Shown: positions 50,694 to 59,701 of the stretch, piece by piece
How the letters are laid out: each line of letters starts with the position of its first letter
How positions within the stretch are numbered: the stretch's first letter is position 1
NCBI GenBank assembly: GCA_009731425.1
Contig: AP018794.1
Location: 2,177,960-2,241,959, forward strand
DNA: 64,000 bases
Direction: 5' to 3'
Source: Lachnospiraceae bacterium KM106-2
GTDB lineage: Bacteria; Bacillota; Clostridia; Lachnospirales; Lachnospiraceae
Notes under the pieces: model-generated
What the model saw: the letters and a program-made list of their open reading frames with translations, nothing else
What the model was told of the DNA's origin: nothing
Database searches by the model: none
Made by a program: the position numbers and the translations under genes

Positions 50694-50727
50694 GAGGTGT
50701 CTGAATCTCATCTGATTCAGACACCTC
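50694..50727. terminator. Bidirectional terminator
   Basis: 14-bp perfect stem GAGGTGTCTGAATC/GATTCAGACACCTC with a six-base loop between two convergent genes for secreted proteins. It lacks a long T-run. Confidence 0.65.
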
Positions 50728-50750
50728 ATTCTCTTGTTCAGAAACACTCA

Positions 50751-52997
50751 CTACTTGATTGTTACTTTTCTCCCGCAATTCTTTTTCACAAAATATTTTT
50801 TGTATTTCTTTTTGTATTTCTTATTATTCTTTTTGGTCCCAACCTGAATCTTTACTGTTTTTACATTCGAGGATGAAAAACATTTTTTAACTCTCTTTTG
50901 GGACAAATAACTAGTCTTGATCGTAACCATGTTAATTTTCTTAAAGCTTGAAAACGCCTTAGCATTGATTCCAATAACCTTATAAGTTTTTCCTTTTATT
51001 TTAACTGTATTCGGAACACTTACACTCTTCACTTTTTTTGAACAGCTAGGTTTATAGTAATAGACCGTTCCTGCATGCTTTGCTTTGGCCACTCGTTTCA
51101 CCTGATAAATACCACGGGTTCTACCAGAGCTAACCTTATATTTCTTTCCTACCGAAACGCTAGAACTACTAGTCTTCTTGTTATTTGTTTTATTGGCATT
51201 ATTAGTTTTATCTACCTTTGAATTTGAATTATTCGCTTTTTGATCAGCCGCCACCGTAACTGTCATAGACTTCTTACACTTACCAATGCTACAGGTAACT
51301 TCACATGTTCCACTCTTATTTCCCGAGAATAGAGTACCATCTTGGGTAACTCCTGCAATCGAAACATCCGATGACGACCACTCAGCATCCACCGTTCGAC
51401 CATTATATGGCACTATATTCTGAATATACATCTTTTTGCAGTCAAATGCTCCAAGAGAAACTTTTGTACTATTCAAGCGAAAGGATTCCACAGTAGGGTC
51501 CTTAAAGTTGTCATAACGCATAATCGAAAGAAATGGTGTCTTGTAATCATATTGCGTATTAACTGCTTCATGTTTTTGATTCTTTTTGCCTAATCCATAC
51601 ATCTCATCTTGGGTAGAATATTTACTGAAAATTTTACCTGCAGCATCTTGAGGTTCAATATTATACCATTCGCCATTTATCTTTATCATATTCCACATAT
51701 GATCTGAAATTACACCATCAGTACGTCCATATGTATATCCTACTTCATCTGTCGTAAGCCCCATCATTGCAGATGCTGCAGTAAAAGCACGACTATAACC
51801 GTAACAACTGCCCTGACCATCTGGCCCAATAAAATCATAGGCATAACTACGTAGTTGTGCATATCTTCCATTTCGATTCATCCACCTTGTAATATGAGCA
51901 CACTTTTGTAACTCGGTAGCATTTTGAGGAACCGATGCAATAAAGCGTCTAAAACGTAATTGGAAAACCTTCCAATCTTCTGTTGTTACGTCTGTAGGAT
52001 AGTATATCATGGATTCCCTAGCATTAACATCTAGGCCCGTATAAGACAACGAATCATACGGCCAGTTTGCTGCTATTACTTTCATACAATCTGGCACATA
52101 TTCAACCAACATTAGGTTATGGGAACCCACAACATCTTCTACGTGAAGTTTTGCAGAGTTTTTTGTAAGCTGTGTATACATAATACGATTCAAAAGTGCC
52201 TTACGAGTGCCATCTAAACTCGTATAAGCCTGGGGCAAATTAGAACGAGTAGTTGGAGTATCTGTTACTACCGTAGATTCAATTTCAGGTTGAATCACAG
52301 ACAGCGTAAAATAAGGATTAAAAAACAGAGAAGGCATTACAATATAAATTGTTTGGCCTTTCTCAAGAGAAATACTTGGTGTTACCCATTTTTCGCTATC
52401 TGTGATACACCCCTTTGATATAAGATTCTTACATTGTGCATCAGAATAAATCTCCCATACTCCATAATCGATATAGCTTCTTTTTGTCGTAAATTTTAGA
52501 GCATATGTACCAGCTGAAGGAGCCTTAAACCCATAATAAACTTGATTTTCTTTTGTATTTCCCAAATAATCAAGTTCTTGATTCAGCGAAGCTTCCCCAT
52601 GGTAATCAAGTTGCGGTGTAGTTGAGCGATCTATCACAATGATATCCATTCTCTGTACATGTGTTCCATATGTTGCAGTAATTCTAACAGGACCATCCGA
52701 CTTGGCTGTTAATTTACTGCCGTTTAAATCAACCGATGCAGTTCTATAACCACTCGCACCAGCTCCAGTTGTAAATGCAATTACGCTAGAGTTCTCCTTA
52801 GGAGTAATCGTCATCTGATCTAACAAATCCACGGTATCCCCTACATTCATGACCATAGAATCTTTCTTAAAATAAAAATCCACAGATATCGTGCTGCCAG
52901 CATGTACTACTTTACTATTACCCAAGGTAAACATTATACAAAGTAACAACGCAAACACAAATTGTGATAACACTTTTGTCATATTCTCTTTTCTCAT
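50751..52997 (-). CDS. Secreted multidomain transglutaminase-like protein
   Basis: About 748 residues. A signal peptide (VLSQFVFALLLCIMFTLG...VVHA) is followed by an Ig-like region (residues 30-120) and a PPC-like beta domain (about 135-230, KFTTKRSYIDYGVWEIYSD). The transglutaminase core (about 385-490) has GSCYGYSRAF (Cys), ISDHMWNMIKINGEWYNIEPQD (His, Asp). A BIG2-like Ig domain and a BspA-type repeat segment (KIKGKTYKVIGINAKAF) follow, with a very basic tail. Likely a surface-associated protease or cross-linking enzyme. GAGGTAGG precedes the ATG. Confidence 0.8.
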   Translation of the reverse strand: MRKENMTKVLSQFVFALLLCIMFTLGNSKVVHAGSTISVDFYFKKDSMVMNVGDTVDLLDQMTITPKENSSVIAFTTGAGASGYRTASVDLNGSKLTAKSDGPVRITATYGTHVQRMDIIVIDRSTTPQLDYHGEASLNQELDYLGNTKENQVYYGFKAPSAGTYALKFTTKRSYIDYGVWEIYSDAQCKNLISKGCITDSEKWVTPSISLEKGQTIYIVMPSLFFNPYFTLSVIQPEIESTVVTDTPTTRSNLPQAYTSLDGTRKALLNRIMYTQLTKNSAKLHVEDVVGSHNLMLVEYVPDCMKVIAANWPYDSLSYTGLDVNARESMIYYPTDVTTEDWKVFQLRFRRFIASVPQNATELQKCAHITRWMNRNGRYAQLRSYAYDFIGPDGQGSCYGYSRAFTAASAMMGLTTDEVGYTYGRTDGVISDHMWNMIKINGEWYNIEPQDAAGKIFSKYSTQDEMYGLGKKNQKHEAVNTQYDYKTPFLSIMRYDNFKDPTVESFRLNSTKVSLGAFDCKKMYIQNIVPYNGRTVDAEWSSSDVSIAGVTQDGTLFSGNKSGTCEVTCSIGKCKKSMTVTVAADQKANNSNSKVDKTNNANKTNNKKTSSSSVSVGKKYKVSSGRTRGIYQVKRVAKAKHAGTVYYYKPSCSKKVKSVSVPNTVKIKGKTYKVIGINAKAFSSFKKINMVTIKTSYLSQKRVKKCFSSSNVKTVKIQVGTKKNNKKYKKKYKKYFVKKNCGRKVTIK

Positions 52998-53129
52998 ACG
53001 TCTTTTCCTACCTCTTCTCTCATCTCTAACCAACATATTCAGTAATTACTGCGCCTTATTAAGGGCTGTTTACTCATCAGATGTAACTATGTACTTTTGA
53101 TTCTTCTATAAGATAGCTCCCTCTTATAA

Positions 53130-53435
53130 TTAAAACGTAATCTTTTCTAATCTACCATTTAACTTTCGTACAAGCGTACCAACCAGTAGGACTCCTGCAA
53201 GCGTTACTACTCCGGCTATCACCTCAAAACTGACACCGATTGCAACCAATACAATTCCGACCAGACACACTCCCCACTGTAGCGCATAATCATTACAGTG
53301 AATTGGACTAATCGCAAAGACTGCAAAATCTGTCATATATCCAAATACAAATGCAACTGGTAGCTGAAGTAGTTGAATGACCTGATATTGTCTTCTTAAT
53401 AAGGCAATCTGTAATGCCACGAACACGCAATACAT
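53130..53435 (-). pseudogene. YczE/YitT-like membrane protein fragment
   Basis: About 101 residues matching the middle and second half of the DUF6198/YczE-type membrane proteins (RRQYQVIQLLQLPVAFVFGY, MTDFAVFAISP, VLVAIGVSFEVIAGVVTLAG). The usual N-terminal helices and the C-terminal GEGLVLAI...GKVK region are missing or replaced by LVRKLNGRLEKITF. No good ribosome site precedes the first ATG. Most likely a remnant left by a deletion. Confidence 0.55.
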
Positions 53436-53477
53436 AGGAATTGTAACATTCTACCATTACAATGTCAAAATTACTCT

Positions 53478-54929
53478 CTATTTTTTATGTAACGATACTC
53501 CAAACTTCTCACAGGCTTCTACGTTGTCCTTTACCATCCGCCCATCTGCTTCTTTAAACATTGCCTCGCGATCTTTCTGATACATTGCTCCATTTCGAAT
53601 GGCTTTTGGTCCATTCATACAGCCTCCTTCACATACCATACCTTCCACAAAATCTTCGGGAAGCCGTCCGACTTTCATTAATAATAATGCTTTCTTACAA
53701 TCTGCTGCACCATTGCATTGTCGTACTTTTAGCTTTCCATGATCCCCTCGTTCGGATAATGCTTCGACAACTGCTTTGGTCACGCCGCCAGATTCTGAAA
53801 AACGCTTTCCATAGATACTGCCTTGCTGCTTCTTTCCATCATAAGAAGATAAATCGATCTCCTTTGCCTCAAACATGGCGTCTAACTCTTCAAATGTCAA
53901 TGCATAATCCGCACTATCCTGCGTAATATTCTCTAGCACTTCATTTTTCTTTGCCACACAAGGACCGATAAATACAACAATTGCTTTTGGATCGATCGCT
54001 TTGATCAACCTGGCAGTTGCTGTCATAGGAGAGATCGTAGTTGAGACATTGTCTAATAACCCTGGATAATGTTTCTTGATCATCGTAACAAATGCAGGAC
54101 AACAAGAAGTTGTCATCTTCTTCCCCTCATTATACGCCTGGGTCCATTCTTTCGACTCACTGTCTGCTACCAGATCGGCTCCTAGGGCAGCTTCATATAG
54201 ATCGGCAAATCCAAGATCTTTTACCGCTGCATTTAAAATTCCAATCGTCACATCTTTCCCAAACTGCCCTTCAATCGCTGGTGCAACACAGGCATAAACA
54301 GGGCGCCCCGATTGTAGTAGTTTAATGACATCGACCATGAAAGATCGGTCGGAGATTGCTCCAAACGGACAATCTTTAATACAAGAACCACAATGAATAC
54401 ATTTCTCTTCATCTATTTTAACGATTCGATTCTCATCCATTGAGATAGCATCAACCGGACAACTTCGTTTACAAGGCCGCATAAGATCGGCGATCGCATT
54501 ATATGGACATGCCTTGGCACACTGACCACACTCATGACAGAGATCTGGATCGATATAAGCACGATCCTTCCCCATCGATATTGCTTTAAAATGGCATGCC
54601 GCCTGACATCGCTTACTAACACATTTCTGACAGTTATCAGTAACGGTAAATCGGGTGATCGGGCACCCTTCGCAAGCTGAATTGATCACTTGTACTATAT
54701 TTTTATCATCCTTCTTCGGATTTGGCGAGAGGCCTCTTGCAAGACGCACTCTCTGTCTGATAATCTCCCTTTCTTTATAAATACAGCAACGAAACTGTGG
54801 CTGCGGACCTGGGATCATATCATATGGAATCTGTTCCATGGCAGCTTCATCATTATGAAAAGCCGCTTTTGCCACTTCATACATCACTTCACGTTTAATG
54901 CTTTCTAGACGTGCATTATGCTCTAACAT
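53478..54929 (-). CDS. [FeFe] hydrogenase, group B type
   Basis: About 483 residues. N-terminal iron-sulfur region: CEGCPITRF, CQKCVSKRCQAAC, CHECGQCAKACPY and CIHCGSCIKDCPF (several [4Fe-4S] sites). H-cluster motifs are L1 TTSCCPAFV, L2 FIGPCVAKKNE and L3 CEGGCMNGP, the group B pattern (TSCCP.W, MPC and GC.GGG of group A are absent). It would exchange electrons between ferredoxin and protons. It is last in the operon with a SpoIIE phosphatase, a sensory [FeFe] hydrogenase and a thioredoxin-like ferredoxin. GGGGG before ATG 54929 is better than the earlier ATG. Confidence 0.9.
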   Translation of the reverse strand: MLEHNARLESIKREVMYEVAKAAFHNDEAAMEQIPYDMIPGPQPQFRCCIYKEREIIRQRVRLARGLSPNPKKDDKNIVQVINSACEGCPITRFTVTDNCQKCVSKRCQAACHFKAISMGKDRAYIDPDLCHECGQCAKACPYNAIADLMRPCKRSCPVDAISMDENRIVKIDEEKCIHCGSCIKDCPFGAISDRSFMVDVIKLLQSGRPVYACVAPAIEGQFGKDVTIGILNAAVKDLGFADLYEAALGADLVADSESKEWTQAYNEGKKMTTSCCPAFVTMIKKHYPGLLDNVSTTISPMTATARLIKAIDPKAIVVFIGPCVAKKNEVLENITQDSADYALTFEELDAMFEAKEIDLSSYDGKKQQGSIYGKRFSESGGVTKAVVEALSERGDHGKLKVRQCNGAADCKKALLLMKVGRLPEDFVEGMVCEGGCMNGPKAIRNGAMYQKDREAMFKEADGRMVKDNVEACEKFGVSLHKK

Positions 54930-54947
54930 GTTCATTCCCCCATATTC

Positions 54948-56120
54948 TTAATAATATGTTACTGTTACCTCTTTCCCCATGTTTCTAACTGTCTCTTCCA
55001 TCTGCTTGACTAAATTCATTCGAATACTCAAATCAAATGGTAAATCAGGATTCTGGTGTGCAATATTAATTGCCTTTCCCACATACAAATGCAGATCCGT
55101 ACAATTCTCAATGATATTCTTAGCAACCATGGAAGCTCCATTCTTTTCATCTAGTCGCAGAAAGAACGCCTCATCTACCTCATCTCTTTCATATTGCTGC
55201 AATAACTTAAGTGCACTCGACAAAGTCAGAACCCCTTCTGTCACTAGATCGATCCCATCCATATAAGCGATCGGTGGTATTTTAGGATCCACATAATCAA
55301 GTGTAGTCCTCATCTTACTATGTATCTGTCTCGATACGATCTGAGCTGTCGTCCCCCCACATACGATCTTAGTGGTATCTCCATCCATAAATTCTTCTAC
55401 GATCTTAGCATCATCCTGCATTAGCACCGGAGGTCCTGTCATTAAATGGATCACTCTTCTTGTAATGATCTTAGCTGTAGCTATCGTCGTATCATCACCA
55501 GGCATCTGCATATAGAGATCATCGCAGGCTCGAACTAGAGTGTTACTTAACCGTTTTGCCGTAAATGCCGTACTTACTGCTTCAACAGCATAACTAGCTA
55601 CATTCTCCCATGACCATCCAAAGTTCAAAACTTTACCAACGCCAGCATGTATTACACCGTCACTCATCAGAACATAATAATCACCAATCTCTACAGTGAA
55701 ATGAGACTCTCTGATCTTCTTCTCTTGCACAACTCTCTGAACAAAAGGAACATGATATAACCCATGATTACGAATGCAGATACAGGCAGGATTATCAAAT
55801 TCAACCAGATAAGCTTGTCCATTATGAAAGATCTGCAGAATACTAAAGGTCGAGTACGCAACTTGGCGAACCTTGCATACGGGTAATGTCTTCGCGATCG
55901 TCTCAACACAGGCATCAATGGTAGCTCCATTAAATAACATCGTTCCTAGTATCTTAGAAGTCAGTGTTGCCAGAATATTAGCTTTCACACCGCTTCCCAT
56001 TCCATCCGCTAAAATAATGATATCTGAATCCTTTGTCTTAACGATCTCGACTTTATCCCCACATAATTCTTCTTCCTTTTTATTCAGACTTTGATAGGAG
56101 ATTTCTACGTTCACACCCAT
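54948..56120 (-). CDS. SpoIIE-type PP2C phosphatase of the hydrogenase operon
   Basis: 390 residues. The PP2C/SpoIIE core has DIIILADGMGSGVKANILA (metal-binding Asp, DGMGSG), YYVLMSDGVIHA and MPGDDTTIATAKI, with all three acidic metal sites. After about residue 215 follows an extra domain of about 175 residues I do not recognise (GPPVLMQDDAKIVEEFMDGD, VCGGTTAQIV). ATG 56120 overlaps the preceding TGA by one base (TGATG), with AAGGAGG upstream. Its placement between a sensory and a catalytic hydrogenase suggests Ser/Thr dephosphorylation controlled by redox state or H2. Confidence 0.88.
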   Translation of the reverse strand: MGVNVEISYQSLNKKEEELCGDKVEIVKTKDSDIIILADGMGSGVKANILATLTSKILGTMLFNGATIDACVETIAKTLPVCKVRQVAYSTFSILQIFHNGQAYLVEFDNPACICIRNHGLYHVPFVQRVVQEKKIRESHFTVEIGDYYVLMSDGVIHAGVGKVLNFGWSWENVASYAVEAVSTAFTAKRLSNTLVRACDDLYMQMPGDDTTIATAKIITRRVIHLMTGPPVLMQDDAKIVEEFMDGDTTKIVCGGTTAQIVSRQIHSKMRTTLDYVDPKIPPIAYMDGIDLVTEGVLTLSSALKLLQQYERDEVDEAFFLRLDEKNGASMVAKNIIENCTDLHLYVGKAINIAHQNPDLPFDLSIRMNLVKQMEETVRNMGKEVTVTYY

Positions 56121-57853
56121 CACACATCCTCCTTATGCTTTCCATCATTTAAAATGGTATCTCGAAGTTTTGTTAATGTCACTTTCGTCTCTGCTGTCGT
56201 CTCCCCAAGCAGTCCTGCGATCTCCTGTGCCACCATCATCTGTTTATCAATTACTTTCTGTGCCATCTCGATGGTCTCCATCTTCATCTGATATGCTTGT
56301 TTCTCCTTTTTCTCATCTGCCGTTACATCAACAAAGATTCCAAGTACATTATTTTGATCCGGAATATAGACAATATACTGCATCGTCGCGATCCCATACT
56401 CCTCGTAACTTACTTTCTTTCCTAAAATGCTCGTATGAGTGGTCAGTACATATTCAAAATCTTTGTGGTCGATCAGTTCATAAAGATACATTTGTAATGC
56501 TTGATTTTTCGTCCTATGAAAGATATGCGTTGCCTTCTCATTAAACTCAATGATCTTCATCTCCGAATCTACAATCAATATTGCATTTGGCGTCGTATCC
56601 ATAACCACATTTGCCATCGAGCTTGCTTTATCATGCATATAAGGAATACACATACTAAGTTCAGCCTTTCCTTGGTAAACGGCAATTGCTTTCTCTCTGC
56701 AAGAAGAGTATCCGCATGCACCGCAATTGAGTTCGTGACTAGGATCTGTTTTCCCAATCTTCTTTAATATCTGCCGTATCTCATGATCACTCGGAATGGG
56801 ATCCTTACTAGCCCTCGGATAAAAATTCTTCACAAGAGGAATCTGAGTCTTCTCAATTTGCAACAGCGAATCTGCTGCCCGTTTCGGAATACTCTTCTCC
56901 ATATCAAGTTTCACTTTAAACCTGGATATGCCGCTAGTATCGGCAGCCGGACCTTTGATACATCCCCCGTTGCAAACATTGATCTCAATGAAACTATCGC
57001 TGACTTCCCCTTTTTCCATACTTTTTAACAACTCAATGCAATTATTGATCCCATGCACATAAAACTTACGGTAAGAATCCTTTTGCTCCTTCTGTGTCAC
57101 CACAGAAGACAGAACTCCGCTTGTGATCGGGTAAAGCCGATTAACCTCCGGATTAGGATTATCAAATATTCCTTCTTCACATTCCTCAAGCGAAATTCCT
57201 TCTTCAAACAACCAGTCTTCCAATTCATTAAAATGAATGACCGCATCGACGGCACCTACTGTCCTAGGATCGTTCTCCGCTTCTCGCTTTTTAGCAATAC
57301 ATGGTCCTAAAAATACAACTTTGACCTCCTCGCCTAACTGCTCTTTTATCAGTCTTCCGTGAGCGATCATAGGCGATATAACTGGTGCCATGTACCTGGT
57401 CAGACTTGGATAATAGATCTCGATCAGATCGTTTGCACTTGGACAGCAAGTCGTAATGATATTACGCATTTCCCCTTCCTTTAATAGCTTTTGATACTCT
57501 TTTGTAACCATTGCTGCACCTTCTGCTGTCTCTCGTACTTGATAAAATCCTAATCGTTTTAAAGCAGTCACAACCTGTCCCGGTTTCGTAAAATGGAGAA
57601 TGCCAAGATAAGAAGGGGCTACTGATACCACGGTCTTATATCCTTTTTTTATGTATTCTTTAACCTTTTCTAAATCACTAATTAATGTCTTAGCATTCTG
57701 TGGACACGCATCTAAGCAATGCCCACACAAAATACAACTTTCATCTCTGATTTGTGCCTGAGAATTCTTAACGACGATCGCTTTGACCTCACAAATCCTC
57801 ACGCACTTGTAACAGTTTTTGCATTTTGCCTCTTTAAAGCCAATGACATTCAT
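56120..57853 (-). CDS. Sensory [FeFe] hydrogenase (group C, HydS-like) with PAS domain
   Basis: 577 residues. Two [4Fe-4S] ferredoxin motifs (CKNCYKCVRICEVKA, CILCGHCLDACPQNA) precede an H-cluster domain: ITTCCPSAN (L1), FLGPCIAKKRE (L2) and CNGGCIKGP (L3). A further Fe-S unit with CGACGYSSCREKA lies near residue 385. A PAS domain follows (about 440-540, DTTPNAILIVDSEMKIIEFN), then a coiled helix. This is the group C architecture, regarded as H2-sensing rather than bulk catalysis. It overlaps the upstream gene by ATGA and the downstream phosphatase by TGATG. Confidence 0.9.
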   Translation of the reverse strand: MNVIGFKEAKCKNCYKCVRICEVKAIVVKNSQAQIRDESCILCGHCLDACPQNAKTLISDLEKVKEYIKKGYKTVVSVAPSYLGILHFTKPGQVVTALKRLGFYQVRETAEGAAMVTKEYQKLLKEGEMRNIITTCCPSANDLIEIYYPSLTRYMAPVISPMIAHGRLIKEQLGEEVKVVFLGPCIAKKREAENDPRTVGAVDAVIHFNELEDWLFEEGISLEECEEGIFDNPNPEVNRLYPITSGVLSSVVTQKEQKDSYRKFYVHGINNCIELLKSMEKGEVSDSFIEINVCNGGCIKGPAADTSGISRFKVKLDMEKSIPKRAADSLLQIEKTQIPLVKNFYPRASKDPIPSDHEIRQILKKIGKTDPSHELNCGACGYSSCREKAIAVYQGKAELSMCIPYMHDKASSMANVVMDTTPNAILIVDSEMKIIEFNEKATHIFHRTKNQALQMYLYELIDHKDFEYVLTTHTSILGKKVSYEEYGIATMQYIVYIPDQNNVLGIFVDVTADEKKEKQAYQMKMETIEMAQKVIDKQMMVAQEIAGLLGETTAETKVTLTKLRDTILNDGKHKEDV

Positions 57854-58095
57854 CCATTAAGCCTCCTAAGTACATGTTCTTCAAAAAACTGTCTTGTATC
57901 CGTTGGTGATAAAGAATATAACTCGCCATCCAGCTTCGTACATACTCCATGAACGCACTGTCCCATGCAAAATGATCCATTGAGTTCAACTTGATCTTTT
58001 AAATCGTATTCGTCAATGAGTTCTTCTAGTTGTTTTACAATCTCCCGCGAACCTTTCAGGTGACAAGAACTTCCGATACATACTGTAATATCCAT
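57850..58095 (-). CDS. Thioredoxin-like [2Fe-2S] ferredoxin
   Basis: 81 residues, the NuoE/HydC-like thioredoxin-fold ferredoxin: ITVCIGSSCHLKGS supplies two cysteines and GSFCMGQCVHGVC the other two (with one spare). Such small subunits pass electrons to or from [FeFe] hydrogenases. It is the first gene of a four-gene operon and its stop overlaps the sensory hydrogenase start by four bases. AGGAGG precedes the ATG. Confidence 0.9.
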   Translation of the reverse strand: MDITVCIGSSCHLKGSREIVKQLEELIDEYDLKDQVELNGSFCMGQCVHGVCTKLDGELYSLSPTDTRQFFEEHVLRRLNG

Positions 58096-58127
58096 AATAC
58101 TCCTCCTTGCACTTACTCTTTCCTTTT

Positions 58128-58155
58128 ATTGTAGCATACAATATTTGGAAATCAA
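58128..58155 (-). promoter_or_regulatory. Promoter of the hydrogenase operon
   Basis: TTGATT (58150-58155), 16 bases, TACAAT (58128-58133) with TGC directly before it (extended -10), 33 bases before the ferredoxin ATG. Confidence 0.6.
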
Positions 58156-58188
58156 ATCATAGTTATAGGAAAAAGTGTACAAGAAAAA

Positions 58189-58211
58189 AGAGACTACCTT
58201 CCGTAGTCTCT
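58189..58211 (-). terminator. Terminator of the BNR-repeat membrane protein gene
   Basis: AGAGACTAC/GTAGTCTCT stem with a five-base loop, T6 on the minus strand, ten bases past the stop codon. Confidence 0.85.
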
Positions 58212-58221
58212 TCTATCTTCC

Positions 58222-59688
58222 TTATTGTTGTTGTTCCTTTACATAATGAAAACTCTTGCCATTATCAATTGATTCAAAGACTGCCTTGCTTCCTCCATGA
58301 TAATCGCCGTCCGTTCCTTGTCCGACTCTCATGACCAGTTTTTCGTCTTCTTTCGTCGGTATATTAGGGAAATCAAATGGATTCTTTGCTTCCGTCGTTT
58401 TTACTGCCGGATAGGTTACCTCTTTAAACGTCTTTCCTCCATCTTCGGTACGATAAAGCTTTGCATCTGCCTTCGTGGCATTTGATAGACCGATAAAACC
58501 GATCTTTTCATCAACGAACATAACTCCGGTTGCCGCACCTCCATCTTTTCCAAATGGCGATTCATTAATAAAGGACCAAGTTTGTCCTCCATCACTGGTC
58601 TTTGCCAAGCTATAGAATCTAGTTCCCGCTGCTGCATCTACTGCACAGAGACGATATCCGACCTGCTTTGTTACATAGCATTCTCCGTCGTAAACTTCAT
58701 ATTTTTCCTGCGAAGTGTTGCTCCTATCTACTGGAAGTTCTGCTTCTACCTGATTGATACGATCAACAAGTTCATATCGTTTCGTCATTGGTCCAGATTC
58801 CTCTTCGGGATCATATATGGACACAAAATATCCTTTTAACTCGTTATTTGCTTTTGTAGCATCCTTTAAGTTTCCCTTTTTGTCTACATAGACAATCTTA
58901 TCCGTATTAAAACCAAAGCTTCTCGTTCCAAAATATAAGATAGCGCCTTTCGTCCCCTTGAAATCGTTCTTGATCTTCGACAGTGTAATCGCTTTTATTG
59001 TCTTCTGTAAAGGGGAAAGTAACTTATCCTCTGAATAAGATGGCTTAACATATCCATCTAAGTATACGATCATATCTTTAGAATCCTTGCTATTATAATC
59101 GATCAAGAAACTCTTGGTCTTGCCAGAATCATCTTTCCCATATAGAAATGTTGAAAGAGAAGTTATTTTCCCTTCCTCATCAAACTGAAGAGAGAAATTA
59201 TTTGACAGATAGAGTTTGTCTGGTAACGTAACTTTCTTATCCAAATCTTCTAGTAAGCCATCAATTCCATTTTCATAGAAATTATCACTCTCTAATTTCA
59301 CATAACGTTTCTTTTCTAGATCATTTAAAAACCAAGATAACTTCCCATTAAAATGGACCGCCGATCGATAGACACGATTTCCAAAGTAAGCCGTACATAC
59401 GATCAAAACAGCGATCGCAACAATATGAAAAATCTTCTTTCCCACCTTATTATCTTCGACGACAGTATCCTTGCGATATCGTTGTAGAAACTGTGGTTTT
59501 GCAATTACTGCATAAACATAGAAAGTCAAATAACACAGGAAGAAAACCATGCATGCTATGAGAAACCATAGACGTTTCTGTTTTCCTCCATACTGACAGA
59601 ACTGACTGAATTCATACCAAGCTACACCATAGATCACCACAAAAACAGGATGGAGCAACATATCGATAAACAATCTTCCTTTTTTCAC
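58222..59688 (-). CDS. Membrane protein with extracytoplasmic BNR/Asp-box (beta-propeller-like) repeats
   Basis: 488 residues, GTG start. Three membrane helices lie at residues 8-28, 40-65 and 90-110. They lead into a large extracytoplasmic region whose second half has Asp-box motifs SDGGQTWSF, EDGGKTFKE and IDNGKSFHY, typical of sialidase/YCF48-like propellers, each preceded by short beta strands (ATGVMFVDEKIGFIGLS). Enzymatic residues of sialidases are not evident, so a binding or scaffold role is likely. It lies 13 bases downstream of a MerR gene and is probably controlled by it. Confidence 0.7.
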   Translation of the reverse strand: MKKGRLFIDMLLHPVFVVIYGVAWYEFSQFCQYGGKQKRLWFLIACMVFFLCYLTFYVYAVIAKPQFLQRYRKDTVVEDNKVGKKIFHIVAIAVLIVCTAYFGNRVYRSAVHFNGKLSWFLNDLEKKRYVKLESDNFYENGIDGLLEDLDKKVTLPDKLYLSNNFSLQFDEEGKITSLSTFLYGKDDSGKTKSFLIDYNSKDSKDMIVYLDGYVKPSYSEDKLLSPLQKTIKAITLSKIKNDFKGTKGAILYFGTRSFGFNTDKIVYVDKKGNLKDATKANNELKGYFVSIYDPEEESGPMTKRYELVDRINQVEAELPVDRSNTSQEKYEVYDGECYVTKQVGYRLCAVDAAAGTRFYSLAKTSDGGQTWSFINESPFGKDGGAATGVMFVDEKIGFIGLSNATKADAKLYRTEDGGKTFKEVTYPAVKTTEAKNPFDFPNIPTKEDEKLVMRVGQGTDGDYHGGSKAVFESIDNGKSFHYVKEQQQ

Positions 59689-59701
59689 TTATCATCACCA
59701 G

